Notes: generated from the letters alone by a model not told the origin. Positions 31,296-44,579 are shown, numbered from the stretch's first letter. The stretch: 64,000 nt of DNA from Polyangiaceae bacterium (GCA_020633235.1 JACKEA010000002.1:1054001-1118000); one strand, 5' to 3'. Numbers and translations are program-made.

Positions 31296-33122
31296 ATGCG
31301 TCGATTTCCGGCCGTGCTGGTGCTGCTGATCCTGGCTCTTACTTCGTGCAAGCGCACGGAGTCTGCGCCGGCCAAGACCTGGTACGACGCGGCGCCCCTG
31401 GTCGAATCCCTGCGCCCCGAGGAACGCGCGGACGCCACGAAGAGCACGGACCTCACTCTGTACGATCTCGATCTGGGGCTCGATCACGACCTGAAGAAGT
31501 TCTCGTTGACCGAGGACGTCTACTTCACCAACACGGTCGCGCCGTCCCTGAGCGAGATCGTGCTCCGCGTGTATGCCAACGCCACGGGCAAGCAGCTCGT
31601 GGCGCTGGCCTCGGGCAAGTGCCTCGACGGCGACGAATGCACGGTTTCGGCCCCCGCTCCGAGCGTGATCCAGGTGGCCCTGAAGAAGCCCTTGGAACGC
31701 GGCAAACGCATCAAGATCCGGCTTGCGCTGACGGGCACGCTGTCTTCCATCGAACCGTCGCGAACCACGCTCTTGGCCCAAGGGCTCGAGTCCATGGAGC
31801 GCATGGGCAGTGGCAAGGGCGCCGGGGACTACGGCCTGTTGGCGGAGAGCGGCGGCGTGGCGTCGTTCGCGAACTTCTACGCCGTGCTGGCCCGCCGCTC
31901 CGGGAGCTCCTGGGAGCGCGGCGAAAAGTCCACGATGGGCGATCTCGGCGCCGCAGGGATCAGCCACGTGCGGCTGAAGGTGACGGCCGCTCCGGACGTC
32001 ACCATCGTGAGCAGCGGGATCACCACCGAGACCAAGCCGGTGAGCGCCACGGGGGACGCCGGCCCCGAGCGGGAGGTGCACGTGGTCGCCGCTCGCGTGC
32101 GCGACTTCGCGCTGCTCGCGAGCCGTCGCTTCGAGAGCGCGACCCGCAAGGTCGGCGGCGTTTCGGTTCGCTCCCACTATTTGGCCGGCGACGAGCACGG
32201 CGGCAAGAAGGTGCTGGACGCCGCGGCCGCCTCGCTGGCGGTCTACGAGAAGCGCTTCGGGCGCTATCCCTACGCGGATCTGGACGTGGTCGAAGCGCCG
32301 CTCGTGGGTGGCGCGGGCGGCGTGGAGTTCAGCGGTCTCGTCACCGTGGCGAACATGCTGTACCGCCCGGCGCTGTCGGAAGGTCCCTTGGGCATGCTCA
32401 CCAAGCTTCTGGGCGGCGGCATGCCGCAAATGGGCGACATCACCGACGACATGCTCGAGTTCGTCACTGCCCATGAGGTGGCGCACCAGTACTGGCCAGG
32501 GCTGGTGGGCAGCGACACACGTCGGCACCCGTACGTGGACGAGTCCATGGCGCAGTACAGCGCCGTGCTCTACTTCGAGGATCGCTACGGCAAGGAGCGC
32601 GCAAAGCTGGAAGCCGATCGGCAGGTCGCCGCCAACTATCAGATGATGCGCCTCCTGGGCGGGAAGGACGCCGCCGTCGATCGCCCCGTCCACGACTTCG
32701 AGTCTGAGCTCGCGTACGCGGGGCTGGTCTACGGCAAGGGACCGTTCTTCTTCAGCGAGCTTCGCAAGACCGTCGGAGACGAGAAGTTCTTTCGAGTGCT
32801 GTCGGCGTACGTGAAGAAGCACCGCTTTCAAGAAGCCCCCACCCGTGCGTTGGTGGACGAGATGGCGACGGGCAAAGACGCCCAGCCCGTGGCCGCCCTC
32901 GCTCGACGCTGGCTGGACGAGAGTCACGGTGACGAGGACTTGGGGGGGCCGGACGTGAAGAAGCTCTTGGCGGGGATCTTGGGTCCTGAAGCAGCCGAGC
33001 GAATGGGCCCGGAGATGGAAGCCGCCATGAAGCTGATGCTCCGTTTCCTATCCCCGCAAAAGGGCGACGACTCCGGCGCTGGAATCCTCGATCAGCTGTT
33101 GTCCCCGAAGGGCGCACCCTGA
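31296..33122 (+). CDS. M1-family (gluzincin) metallopeptidase lipoprotein
   Basis: 608 aa from ATG 31296. Lipoprotein signal VLVLLILALTSCKR. An N-terminal beta-sandwich like that of M1 aminopeptidases spans about 40-270, and the catalytic domain carries EFVTAHEVAHQYW (HExxH) with the third ligand Glu 18-19 residues on in YVDESMAQY. The GGVEFSGL motif just before is the GxMEN-like exopeptidase position, but here reads GGVEFSG, as in M1 proteins of uncertain specificity. A helical C-terminal part follows. Probably an envelope-anchored peptidase for extracellular peptides. Active-site residues are intact. Confidence 0.9.
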   Translation: MRRFPAVLVLLILALTSCKRTESAPAKTWYDAAPLVESLRPEERADATKSTDLTLYDLDLGLDHDLKKFSLTEDVYFTNTVAPSLSEIVLRVYANATGKQLVALASGKCLDGDECTVSAPAPSVIQVALKKPLERGKRIKIRLALTGTLSSIEPSRTTLLAQGLESMERMGSGKGAGDYGLLAESGGVASFANFYAVLARRSGSSWERGEKSTMGDLGAAGISHVRLKVTAAPDVTIVSSGITTETKPVSATGDAGPEREVHVVAARVRDFALLASRRFESATRKVGGVSVRSHYLAGDEHGGKKVLDAAAASLAVYEKRFGRYPYADLDVVEAPLVGGAGGVEFSGLVTVANMLYRPALSEGPLGMLTKLLGGGMPQMGDITDDMLEFVTAHEVAHQYWPGLVGSDTRRHPYVDESMAQYSAVLYFEDRYGKERAKLEADRQVAANYQMMRLLGGKDAAVDRPVHDFESELAYAGLVYGKGPFFFSELRKTVGDEKFFRVLSAYVKKHRFQEAPTRALVDEMATGKDAQPVAALARRWLDESHGDEDLGGPDVKKLLAGILGPEAAERMGPEMEAAMKLMLRFLSPQKGDDSGAGILDQLLSPKGAP

Positions 33123-33154
33123 ATCTGGGGAATTTTCGGTCCAGCGTGCACGTA

Positions 33155-33180
33155 GCAGGGACGCGCGCGCCCTGCTTTTT
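33155..33180 (+). terminator. Rho-independent terminator
   Basis: GCAGGG and CCCTGC arms (33155-33160 and 33170-33175) around a nine-base GC-rich loop, followed by TTTTT. Lies 33 bases after the metallopeptidase stop. Confidence 0.65.
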
Positions 33181-33206
33181 GCTACGGTTCGCGCCTTGGA
33201 GGACCG

Positions 33207-35381
33207 ATGAAGAAGCTGCTTTTCCGCGCCAGCGCGCTCGCGCTGCTCACCGCCATGGCCTGCTCCTCGAGCACTGACGACTCGGGCTCGAACGCTCCGC
33301 CGAAGACCAGCACGATCGTTCCGCCTGGCAAGGCCGACAACTACTTCAGCACCAAAGGCCAAGAGTACACCGTGACGGGGGCCACCTTCGGCCAGGTGGA
33401 AGCATCTTGTCTGAGCGCGAACGCCAGCTCTCCGGATCCCCAAAAGCACTGCGCTCTCGAAAGCATCGGTCTCAAGAACTTCGCCATCGGCTGGTTCTTG
33501 AACCAGTACGTGATCGACAAGCATGAAGCGGCCAACGAGGAGTGGGGTGGCTTCACTGCCATGACGCGGCCGGCCAGCTACGAGGCGCTGGAAGTCACCG
33601 ATCCGGATCAGGACGGCAAGTTCGACTACCAGTTCACCAGTGAGCTGTCGGGTCCACTCAATCTCCTGGACAAGATCCCGACCACGCCTTGCGGCGACGA
33701 GCGCTGCTTCGACCTCGAGATCCCCGTGCTCGACAACGCCACGCTGAAGAAGACCGACACGGGCAACGAGTGGTATCGCCACTCGCCTTACAGCGAGTAC
33801 GACCCCGCGACCTACACCGGAGCAAAGGAGACCATCCAGCTCCACATCAAGCCCTACCCCCGGTCCAACGACGCCTATCTGGAATACAACAAGCTGTTTT
33901 CCCCGGAGCAGCTCGCGAAGGCCGGCGGACAGCTCAGGATCGGCATCTTCGTCGGCTGGGACTACTACGCGGACCGCTACGACCTGCAGACGGCCAAGGA
34001 GCTTTATCGCTGGCTGACTCAGGATCTCGGGTTTGCGAGCCCGGTGGAGAGCTACGACGCGCTCGGCATCGACTCCGGCGAGTTCACCAAGACGATCCAG
34101 GTCAACGGGCAACAGGTGCCGGTCTCGGTGCGCTTGGTCCATCCAGGTCAAGGGGACCCGTCCAGCGTCGCTTTCGCGAGCCAGATGAAGTCCGCCATGA
34201 TCCAGGCCTTCGCCGATCGGCAGATCATCATCTACGAAGGGCACGCCGGGCCGCTGTACGGCTTTGCCCTGGCGAACTGGAACGTGACGGAGGCCGGCGA
34301 GCTGGACGACTCCGAGCTGCCGTCCCTCTCCATCCCCGAGAACTTCTATCAGGTGGTGCTCGCCAGCGGCTGCGACACGTACATGGTGGCAGACTCGCTG
34401 TACGAGAATCCCGTCAAGCAGGGCCGCATCGATCTGGACGTGATCACCACTTCGAGCTTCTCGAACGCCGCGGGCAAGGGCCGGACTGCCAAGGTGCTGG
34501 TGAACGCGGTGGTGAACCAGAGCCAGGGCGGACAACTCCAACCCCAGATGTACGGCGAGCTCCTGCGGAATCTGAACCAGGAGTATTGGATGACGCCCAT
34601 CTTCGGCGTGCACGGCATCGACGACAATCCGCGCGTGAATCCGTTCGCGGACGTGTCCAAGCTGTGCCAGAGCTGCTCTGGCCACTCGGAGTGCGGCGGC
34701 TACGGCAACAAGTGCGTCGATTTCGGCGGTGGCAACACGAAGTGCACCACCAAGTGCGAAACCAACAACGACTGCCCCTCCGGCTACAGCTGCTTCGACG
34801 TTCGTGAGGGCAACACGTTGGTGGGCAAGAGCTGCGCGCCGACGGATCTCGTGTGCGGGGGCTCGGGAGGGCCCGACAACGAGGTCTGGATCAACGAGAT
34901 CCACTACGACAACACCGGCCTCGACACCGACGAGGGCGTGGAGCTCGCCGGCAAGGCGGGGATGGATCTCACGGGGTACTCGCTGGTGCTCTACAACGGC
35001 AAGCCGGGACAGCTCCGGGCCTACAAGACGGTGACGCTCGAGCAGCCGCTGCCGGGCTCCGCCGGCACGGCCGTGCTTTGGGTTCCCGTTCCCTACATGC
35101 AAAACGGTGGGGACGACGGCGCCGGGGAACCGGACGCCGTTGCCCTGGTGGACGCCCACGGCGCGGTGAAGTCGTTCCTCAGCTACGAGGGCAGCTTCAC
35201 GCCAACCAACGGCCCGGCGATGGGCATGGCCTCGACGGACATCGGCGTCTCGGAGCTCAGCACCTCGCCGACGGGTCAGTCCTTGAGCCTGACGGGCACT
35301 GGCAAGAGCTACGGCGAGTTCACCTGGGTCGTCGGACCGGCGTCGCCGGGGGGCAAGAACCCGGGCCAGTCCTTCCAGTAG
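33207..35381 (+). CDS. Lipoprotein with possible clan-CD protease core and lamin-tail domain
   Basis: 724 aa from ATG 33207. Lipobox ALLTAMACSS. The middle part includes DRQIIIYEGHAGPLYGFAL and about 40 residues later YQVVLASGCDTYMVADSLY; a His-Gly and a Cys in these hydrophobic contexts resemble the catalytic dyad of clan-CD (gingipain/caspase-like) peptidases. A Cys-rich stretch follows (LCQSCSGHSECGGYGNKC, TKCETNNDCPSGYSC). The C-terminus is a lamin-tail-like domain (NEVWINEIHYDNTGLDTDEGVELAG, YSLVLYNG). Likely an envelope protein acting outside. The protease idea is inference. It nearly meets the convergent regulator gene. Confidence 0.7.
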   Translation: MKKLLFRASALALLTAMACSSSTDDSGSNAPPKTSTIVPPGKADNYFSTKGQEYTVTGATFGQVEASCLSANASSPDPQKHCALESIGLKNFAIGWFLNQYVIDKHEAANEEWGGFTAMTRPASYEALEVTDPDQDGKFDYQFTSELSGPLNLLDKIPTTPCGDERCFDLEIPVLDNATLKKTDTGNEWYRHSPYSEYDPATYTGAKETIQLHIKPYPRSNDAYLEYNKLFSPEQLAKAGGQLRIGIFVGWDYYADRYDLQTAKELYRWLTQDLGFASPVESYDALGIDSGEFTKTIQVNGQQVPVSVRLVHPGQGDPSSVAFASQMKSAMIQAFADRQIIIYEGHAGPLYGFALANWNVTEAGELDDSELPSLSIPENFYQVVLASGCDTYMVADSLYENPVKQGRIDLDVITTSSFSNAAGKGRTAKVLVNAVVNQSQGGQLQPQMYGELLRNLNQEYWMTPIFGVHGIDDNPRVNPFADVSKLCQSCSGHSECGGYGNKCVDFGGGNTKCTTKCETNNDCPSGYSCFDVREGNTLVGKSCAPTDLVCGGSGGPDNEVWINEIHYDNTGLDTDEGVELAGKAGMDLTGYSLVLYNGKPGQLRAYKTVTLEQPLPGSAGTAVLWVPVPYMQNGGDDGAGEPDAVALVDAHGAVKSFLSYEGSFTPTNGPAMGMASTDIGVSELSTSPTGQSLSLTGTGKSYGEFTWVVGPASPGGKNPGQSFQ

Positions 35382-35382
35382 C

Positions 35383-36753
35383 TCAGAGCCCGAGCTTCCG
35401 CAGGCGGTCGTACAGCTTGTGCCGCGAAATCCCCAGGGACTTCGCGGCACGCAGCTTGTTGCCCTCGAAGTGCTTGAGGGTCGCTCGAATCAGCTGCTCC
35501 TCGGCCTCGGCGAGGGTAGGCAAGCGGTCGAGCACGCCCTCGCCTTCCACTCCGCGGCCATGCCACAGGTAGGCAGGAAGATCCTCGACCCGCACCACGC
35601 CACCCTCACCGTTGGACACCGCGTGCTCGATGGCGCTGCGGAGCTCGCGGTCGTTGCCCGGCCAGTCCGCTGACAACAAGAGCTGCATCGCGCGATCGCT
35701 GATGGCGAAGATGCACCCGCAGCGCCGGTGGCAGAACGTGGTGAGGAAGTGCTCGCACAGGAGCGGAATGTCACTGCGTCGCTCGCGAAGCGGCGGTACC
35801 TCGATGGTCAGCATCTTGAGCGCGGAGGCAAGGTCGCCGCGCAGCACTCCGGCGGCCACGGCCTCGTCCAGATCCCGCGAGGTCGACGCGATGACGCGCA
35901 CGTGAACCGGCTCGTCTTCGGCTCCCCCTACCGGACGCATCTTGCCCTCCAGGAGCACGTGCACGAGCTTGGCCTGAACCTCGGGGCTCAGCGCGGTGAC
36001 CTCGTCGATGAACAGGGTGCCACCCTCTGCGGAGCGGAGAAGCCCCGCAAAGCGCTTGTCGCCATCGCGACCTACGTGGCCGAATAGCTCGGAATCCACG
36101 ACGTGGGGGGACAGCACGGACGGAGTGAGGCGCAGAAACGCAGAGCGTTCGAGGCCCGACCCGGCGTGGACGGCCCGAGCCACCAGCTCCTTACCGGTGC
36201 CTGGCTCTCCCAGGATCAAGAGGGAGCCGCGTGCTTGACCCGCATCGGAGATCTGTTCTCGCAGTCGCTCCATCGCTGGGCTCTGGCCAATCAGCTCGAA
36301 GGCGTCGTCGTCTTCCTTCTTGCGCAGGTTGACCACCGGTCGCGCACACGCGGCATAGCTCTCCCGCGCGGCGTACACCTCGGCGTAGGTCTTGGCGCGC
36401 AGAGCGTCGAGCTCCGCCACCGCTGCTTCCACGGCCGGCGCCAGCGACGGGCCGAGGATCTCGCAGATGGCGTCTCGCCACGCGGAGCCGGCGATCACCA
36501 GATGAGCCAAGGGCACGCCGAGATCCGCGAGAGTCTGCGCCGTCTCCCGTAGAGTCGTGGGCGGCGCGTCGGGATCTGCAGCGGGCTTGGCGAGACGGTC
36601 CAGCTCCTTGCCGAAGATCTCGTCGAACTCCCCGGCGTTGATGCGCGTCCCTGCCGGAACTGCGGAGAAGTACCGGCTGCGCCAGGTGGAAAGCAGCGCC
36701 TCGCGGCGAGCAAGAGCCGGAGACAGGGTTTCGAGGGGAGAATGGTCTGTCAC
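35383..36753 (-). CDS. AAA+ enhancer-binding-type regulator without GAFTGA
   Basis: 456 aa. Residues 1-145 form a helical N-terminal domain of unknown sensing type, with no phospho-receiver. The AAA+ domain has Walker A GEPGTGKE (182-189) and Walker B TLFIDE (246-251), and ends in a Fis-type helix-turn-helix (NKLRAAKSLGISRHKLYDRL). After ELFGH (about 222-226), where sigma-54 activators have GAFTGA, this protein reads VGRDGDKRFAG. The loop that contacts sigma-54 is therefore missing. Like TyrR-type regulators, it may act on sigma-70 promoters or as a repressor. Targets unknown. Confidence 0.88.
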   Translation of the reverse strand: MTDHSPLETLSPALARREALLSTWRSRYFSAVPAGTRINAGEFDEIFGKELDRLAKPAADPDAPPTTLRETAQTLADLGVPLAHLVIAGSAWRDAICEILGPSLAPAVEAAVAELDALRAKTYAEVYAARESYAACARPVVNLRKKEDDDAFELIGQSPAMERLREQISDAGQARGSLLILGEPGTGKELVARAVHAGSGLERSAFLRLTPSVLSPHVVDSELFGHVGRDGDKRFAGLLRSAEGGTLFIDEVTALSPEVQAKLVHVLLEGKMRPVGGAEDEPVHVRVIASTSRDLDEAVAAGVLRGDLASALKMLTIEVPPLRERRSDIPLLCEHFLTTFCHRRCGCIFAISDRAMQLLLSADWPGNDRELRSAIEHAVSNGEGGVVRVEDLPAYLWHGRGVEGEGVLDRLPTLAEAEEQLIRATLKHFEGNKLRAAKSLGISRHKLYDRLRKLGL

Positions 36754-36821
36754 GCCGAGAAAGTTAGCGCGCGCCGAGACCCCTCTGCATGATGAGTGTC
36801 AGTGATGGGTACACTCCCGCC

Positions 36822-37130
36822 TCAGCTGGCAATGGGAATCGCGTTCCAGCGCCGCGCGACGACCGCAGAGAGCGCCTCGGCCAACCCCTGGGCGTCTTCC
36901 AGCGAGCAATCTGCGTCGTAGCTGCTTTGAAAGCTCCGGTGCTGCCGACGACGCCGCGTGAGGCGCCGACCCACCTCGGCGAGGAGCGTCTCGGGGTCGG
37001 TCACCTCGAGCGTGTAGTGCGTCAACCACAGGGTGCCGTTGGGAGCCACCCAGCGTTCCCCTTGGCGAAACCAACCTTGCGCCGTGAGCACCGCGATCAG
37101 CTCTGCCGTCGCGGGAAAATGATGATCCAC
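36822..37130 (-). CDS. Small hypothetical protein
   Basis: 102 aa from GTG 37130, preceded by AAGGA at a suitable distance. Visible features are FPATAELIAVLTAQGWFRQGERWVAPNGTLWLTHYTLEV, a charged RRLTRRRRQHRS segment and a helical end. It looks like a small alpha/beta protein without signal or membrane segment. No family recognised. It ends 68 bases before the regulator gene on the same strand and may share its transcript. Confidence 0.55.
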   Translation of the reverse strand: MDHHFPATAELIAVLTAQGWFRQGERWVAPNGTLWLTHYTLEVTDPETLLAEVGRRLTRRRRQHRSFQSSYDADCSLEDAQGLAEALSAVVARRWNAIPIAS

Positions 37131-37287
37131 GGTTTCGTTCCTTTCGACTCGCGCCCATCGAGGGCGGGCGAAGGGAGAGCAAGCACCGGGCCAACGCGGA
37201 ACTGCGGAAAATCGAGGGGTTGTCAGGACGGCGTGTTCATCGCGTCAGACAGCACGACACGGAGACGTGGCGCTCGATGCCAGGATG

Positions 37288-38877
37288 TCATTGGCCGCGA
37301 GCTGCCTTGCAGCAGCGGACGCCCGTCTGCATCCCGGCATAGCGCTCGCCGTGGTTGGACGTTGCGGCACGGCAACGGTTCCGGCCGATGAGCCACCATC
37401 CACCCCGCAGGATCGCGCGGTGCCCCGGCTCCCCGCTCGGGCGCGTGGTCCATTCGTCCACGTTGCCCACCATGTTGACCACACCAAAGGGGCTCGTGCA
37501 CTCGGGCCGAGCGTCCTTGGCCACCCGGTGGTCGATGAACTGGTCCGGACCGGTGACCAGCTCTTCTTCGGGGAAGTCGTGGTTGCAGCGCTTGGCGTCC
37601 CGCACGTAGCCGTAGGGATACGGCAGCGCATCCGGTCCCTCACAGGCGAACTCCCACTCGTCTTCCATGCACAGGCGCTTGTCCATGGCACGACACAGGT
37701 TCTGGGCTTCGGTCCAGTTCACGTGGGTCAGCGGCAGGCCGTAGCCGGGCGGCGTGAGCTCGTAGCGATCGATGCAGTAGCGCATCGATCGACGCGAGCC
37801 CGTGCATTCGCTGGGTTCTGCGAACTCAGCGCAGGCGATCTTCTCCCCGACGGACGTGCGCGGCAGCCAGCGTTTGCAGCGCTGGATGGGAACCGAGCAG
37901 CGAAGGCCCTCCGCCAGCACCATGTCCGCGGGGCAGGCCGCATCAGCGGGCTCGTAGGGCGGCGGTGTGAGCTCCGGCAACCGCCCCGTGGCCAGCTCGA
38001 AGCCGCGCATTCCGGTCGGGTCACCCTCACTCTGAACTGCGGGCACCGACTCGGGCTCCGGCTCGTGGGCGCCCGCTGCGGCGGGCATGCAGCAGCGGAA
38101 GCCGGTGGTGAAGTCGTGATAGTCCGCGCCGTGGGCGTCGGTCACGTAGGTGCACCCGGGGCCGTGCTGCACGCCGTCGAGATAGTGCCCGCCCATCAGC
38201 AGCGGCTTTTCTCCCCGCGTCCACTCCAGCAGGTTGCCGTGCAGGTCGTACACGCCCTCGGGCGTGACGCACTGGTCGAACTCGCCGGTCTTCGCGATGG
38301 TGTTCGGAACCTGGTTCAGTCGTGGGTCGTTGAGGGCGACGGAGTCCGTGCGCCGCTCACCGTGGATGATGGAGCTCGGATGGATGGGCCGGTGGGTGTT
38401 ACAGGCGTCGTGGCGTTCCGCCGCCCCATAGGGAAACTGCCGGCGACCCTTCCCCTGCCCCATGCACGCCGTCACCCACTGCTTGGTGGTGCACAAGCGA
38501 CGGCCCGCCCGGCGGCAGGCTGCGTCGGCCTCCTTCTCCGAGATGTAGGCTTGGGGGATCACGCCGGCGCGGGTTTCTGCCACGACCTTCTTGGGACCTA
38601 CGGAGCGAAACGGCGAGTGCTCACTGCCGTCGGCTTCGCGCACCCGTGCCTCCCAGCGATCGATGCAGAAGCGTCCATCGATCAGCGCCATGTCTGCCGG
38701 ACACGCCGCGGGCTTCGGGGTCGCGGTGGTCACGGCGCTGAGCGTCGGCCCGGACGCCGCCGGCGCCGCGGGGACGGAGCTCGGCGACGAGGCCACCAGA
38801 GCGGGGTCGGGGGCGCGCCGTTCGCGACAGCCGACCACGAGAACGACCATGAGCAGCAGGTGGAGCTTTCCGTTCAC
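37288..38877 (-). CDS. Lipoprotein with two sulfatase-modifying-factor (FGE-like) domains
   Basis: 529 aa from GTG 38877; a TTG at 38895 is also possible. Signal LHLLLMVVLVVGC with lipobox VGC. Two tandem FGE-sulfatase-type domains. The first runs about 60-270 (FCIDRWEARV, EADAACRRAGRRLCTTKQWVTAC, VYDLHGNLLEW, TTGFRCCMP). The second runs about 340-525 (YCIDRYELTP, EAQNLCRAMDKRLCMEDEWEFACEG, GVVNMVGNVDEWT, ILRGGWW, TGVRCC). Such domains bind or modify peptides, and many homologues have lost catalysis. Both halves are Cys-rich. Tandem duplication in one lipoprotein is uncommon. No sulfatase gene is nearby. Confidence 0.85.
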   Translation of the reverse strand: MNGKLHLLLMVVLVVGCRERRAPDPALVASSPSSVPAAPAASGPTLSAVTTATPKPAACPADMALIDGRFCIDRWEARVREADGSEHSPFRSVGPKKVVAETRAGVIPQAYISEKEADAACRRAGRRLCTTKQWVTACMGQGKGRRQFPYGAAERHDACNTHRPIHPSSIIHGERRTDSVALNDPRLNQVPNTIAKTGEFDQCVTPEGVYDLHGNLLEWTRGEKPLLMGGHYLDGVQHGPGCTYVTDAHGADYHDFTTGFRCCMPAAAGAHEPEPESVPAVQSEGDPTGMRGFELATGRLPELTPPPYEPADAACPADMVLAEGLRCSVPIQRCKRWLPRTSVGEKIACAEFAEPSECTGSRRSMRYCIDRYELTPPGYGLPLTHVNWTEAQNLCRAMDKRLCMEDEWEFACEGPDALPYPYGYVRDAKRCNHDFPEEELVTGPDQFIDHRVAKDARPECTSPFGVVNMVGNVDEWTTRPSGEPGHRAILRGGWWLIGRNRCRAATSNHGERYAGMQTGVRCCKAARGQ

Positions 38878-38917
38878 GCGCCGAGATCGTGGCAAACCCC
38901 GCCCGCCCTCGCCAATT

Positions 38918-39379
38918 TCAGGACGTCACGTGGCGGCACACGTCCAACGCGGCGACCACACCGAGGAGCTTCTTCTTCTCGTCGAGCACCAATACCCGGT
39001 GGATCCGACGTTCGGCCATGGTGCGAGCCGCCTCCGCCACCGTCGCGTCGGGGCCCAGCGAGACGACTCGCTGGTTCATGAAGCGGCTCACGGGCAGCTC
39101 CTTCGCCTCCAGCGTCTTGGGCTCCCGCACGATCCGGAGCAGCGCCGCCGCGTCGTAGAAGCTGTCGTCGGACTCCGACCGCTCCGAGGTGCTGGTGGCC
39201 CACAGCGCGTCCGTCATGGAGAACACCCCCACGACGGACCCGGCGGCGTCTTCTACCGCGAGCCCCAGCACGTTCTGCTCGAGCATGGCGCGCACGGCTT
39301 GTTCCACCGTGGCGGTGGACAGCACCGTGACCACGTCGCGGGTCATGACCGTGGAGAGGGGGACGTCGAGAGTGGGCAT
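38918..39379 (-). CDS. Tandem CBS-domain protein
   Basis: 153 aa from ATG 39379 (MPTLDVPLSTVMTRDVVTV). Two CBS motifs: VLSTATVEQAVRAMLEQNVLGLAVEDAAGSVVGVFSMTD and VSLGPDATVAEAARTMAERRIHRVLVLDEKKKLLGVVAALD. A charged linker (TSERSESDDS) lies between them. Probably a nucleotide- or ligand-sensing accessory protein. It is on the same strand as its neighbours but not visibly coupled. Confidence 0.9.
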   Translation of the reverse strand: MPTLDVPLSTVMTRDVVTVLSTATVEQAVRAMLEQNVLGLAVEDAAGSVVGVFSMTDALWATSTSERSESDDSFYDAAALLRIVREPKTLEAKELPVSRFMNQRVVSLGPDATVAEAARTMAERRIHRVLVLDEKKKLLGVVAALDVCRHVTS

Positions 39380-39446
39380 TTGCCGGAGCGTACGGTCGAC
39401 GCGACGGACGTGCAATGGCGTGCCCGCGGCGAACCGACAACCCCAT

Positions 39447-39938
39447 TCAGGCAGAGGAGAGCTGATGGTCCACCAGTCGGTCTCCGTCGAACAGGAAGCG
39501 GCCGGAGAAGCGGCGTCGCTCGAGCATCATGGGCAGCCACAAGACATCGTCAGCCCACATGCGGTGGTAGGGAATGCCGTCCAGGGGAGTCCACAGCGGC
39601 ACTGCCTCGTCGGTCTCGATCACCTGACCGCTGGCTCCTTCGGCACGAAACACGACCACGTGGAGCCCGTAGCCATCCAGGAACTGAAAGCTCAGCTCGC
39701 CGGATTCCGAGATCCCTTCCGGCGTGACGCCGACCTCCTCCTGCACCTCGCGGACCGCTGCTTGTCTGGGGCTCTCCCCGGGCTCGATGCGCCCGCCGGG
39801 TCCGTTGATCTTGCCGGCGCCGAGACCGCGCTTCTTCTCGATCAAGAGAATTCGATCTGCGTGTACGACGAACAGTAGCGTCGCGCGATCGTCGGGCTGC
39901 CAAGTCGACCAATCCAAGTCCGTGACGCGTTCGAGCAC
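39447..39938 (-). CDS. Nudix hydrolase, MutT/MTH1-like
   Basis: 163 aa. The Nudix box is intact: GGRIEPGESPRQAAVREVQEEVGV. The N-terminal TLLFVVHADRILLIEKKRGLGAGKINGPGG and the C-terminal WADDVLWLPMMLERRRFSGRFLFD are close in layout to MTH1-type 8-oxo-dGTP diphosphatases, which sanitise oxidised nucleotides. Start ATG 39938 lies 86 bases from the divergent kinase gene. Substrate is inferred from similarity to MTH1. Confidence 0.88.
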   Translation of the reverse strand: MLERVTDLDWSTWQPDDRATLLFVVHADRILLIEKKRGLGAGKINGPGGRIEPGESPRQAAVREVQEEVGVTPEGISESGELSFQFLDGYGLHVVVFRAEGASGQVIETDEAVPLWTPLDGIPYHRMWADDVLWLPMMLERRRFSGRFLFDGDRLVDHQLSSA

Positions 39939-40024
39939 GTCCCATCATTGCGGAGCGGGACGACGTCGTAAAGCGCCAGGGCCTGTGGCAAACTCTCGGC
40001 AGTGTCCGCCAGCAGGAGTCGACC

Positions 40025-43811
<3,787 letters not shown>

Positions 43812-43831
<20 letters not shown>

Positions 43832-44579
43832 CGATCAGAGCGGCCATGGGTCCGTGCTGAAGGAGCCGGTCTCGCTGCACTTCGTCTTTCACCAACAGGG
43901 CGCCCGCAAACCCCAGAGCGTTGACGGAAATCCCTTCGAAGCGCTCCGCCACGCGTGGCACGAGCATCATGGTGCGCTCGGTGAGGAGCAGGTTGTACGC
44001 CTCCGGACTGTCCAGCTCCTCGAGCATCTCACGGTACAGCGGCGCGAGATGCCTCCCGGCCACATTGCGATGCGCCTGTCGAAATGGGACTTCGGACGCC
44101 GACGAGAGCAGCGCCTCGAAGGACGCCTCCGCCGCCCCCGGCAGCAGTGGCAAGCGGACCAGTTGCAGGTGCTTGTGGCGCTGGCTGGCTCCGGCGAGGC
44201 GTCCGGAGTTGTAGAACGCCAGCGCCGGGGCCGGGGCCAGCGCGTCGGCGACGACCTCGAAGTCGTCTTCGGTGAGCGGCGCGGTCTGTTCTTCGAACTG
44301 GCGGGTGACGATGAGCAGGTGGTCCGGCAGCACCGGGTACTTGTTGAGCAGCACCACGTGACGCGGCCCCACATCCGCCACGAACAACGCCGGATCGTAG
44401 GGCAAGAAGGGATCCGCAGCCGACGGCGCCGGGGGCTTGTGCGCCAAAGCCTTCACCTCGCGGATGCAGAAGCGCATGCCACCGTCCCAGAGCTCCTCCA
44501 CTCGGGTCTGGATGGGGGAAAGGGCGCCCGCCGCGGTTGCCGCCGCCGTGCGCGCCGCCGCCGACTCCCACAGTGTCAT
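43812..44579 (-). CDS. ATP adenylyltransferase / Ap4A phosphorylase-like
   Basis: 255 aa from ATG 44579, which shares one base with the SNF2 stop (TGATG), so the two are co-translated. The key motif is LAGASQRHKHLQLVRLPL, where the H-x-H-x-Q of HIT-superfamily Ap4A phosphorylases is present. NKYPVLPDHLLIVTRQFE is the upstream part of that fold. It would cleave diadenosine tetraphosphate with phosphate to give ATP and ADP, a stress-signal turnover role. The last 20 bases overlap the kinase gene on the other strand. Confidence 0.85.

Noticed and set aside
30249..32927. 892-aa minus-strand open frame across the LysR and metallopeptidase genes
   Set aside because: Shadow in high-GC DNA; both plus-strand genes have complete family motifs.
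33048..35450. 800-aa minus-strand open frame
   Set aside because: Shadow of the LTD lipoprotein gene, with no recognisable motif.
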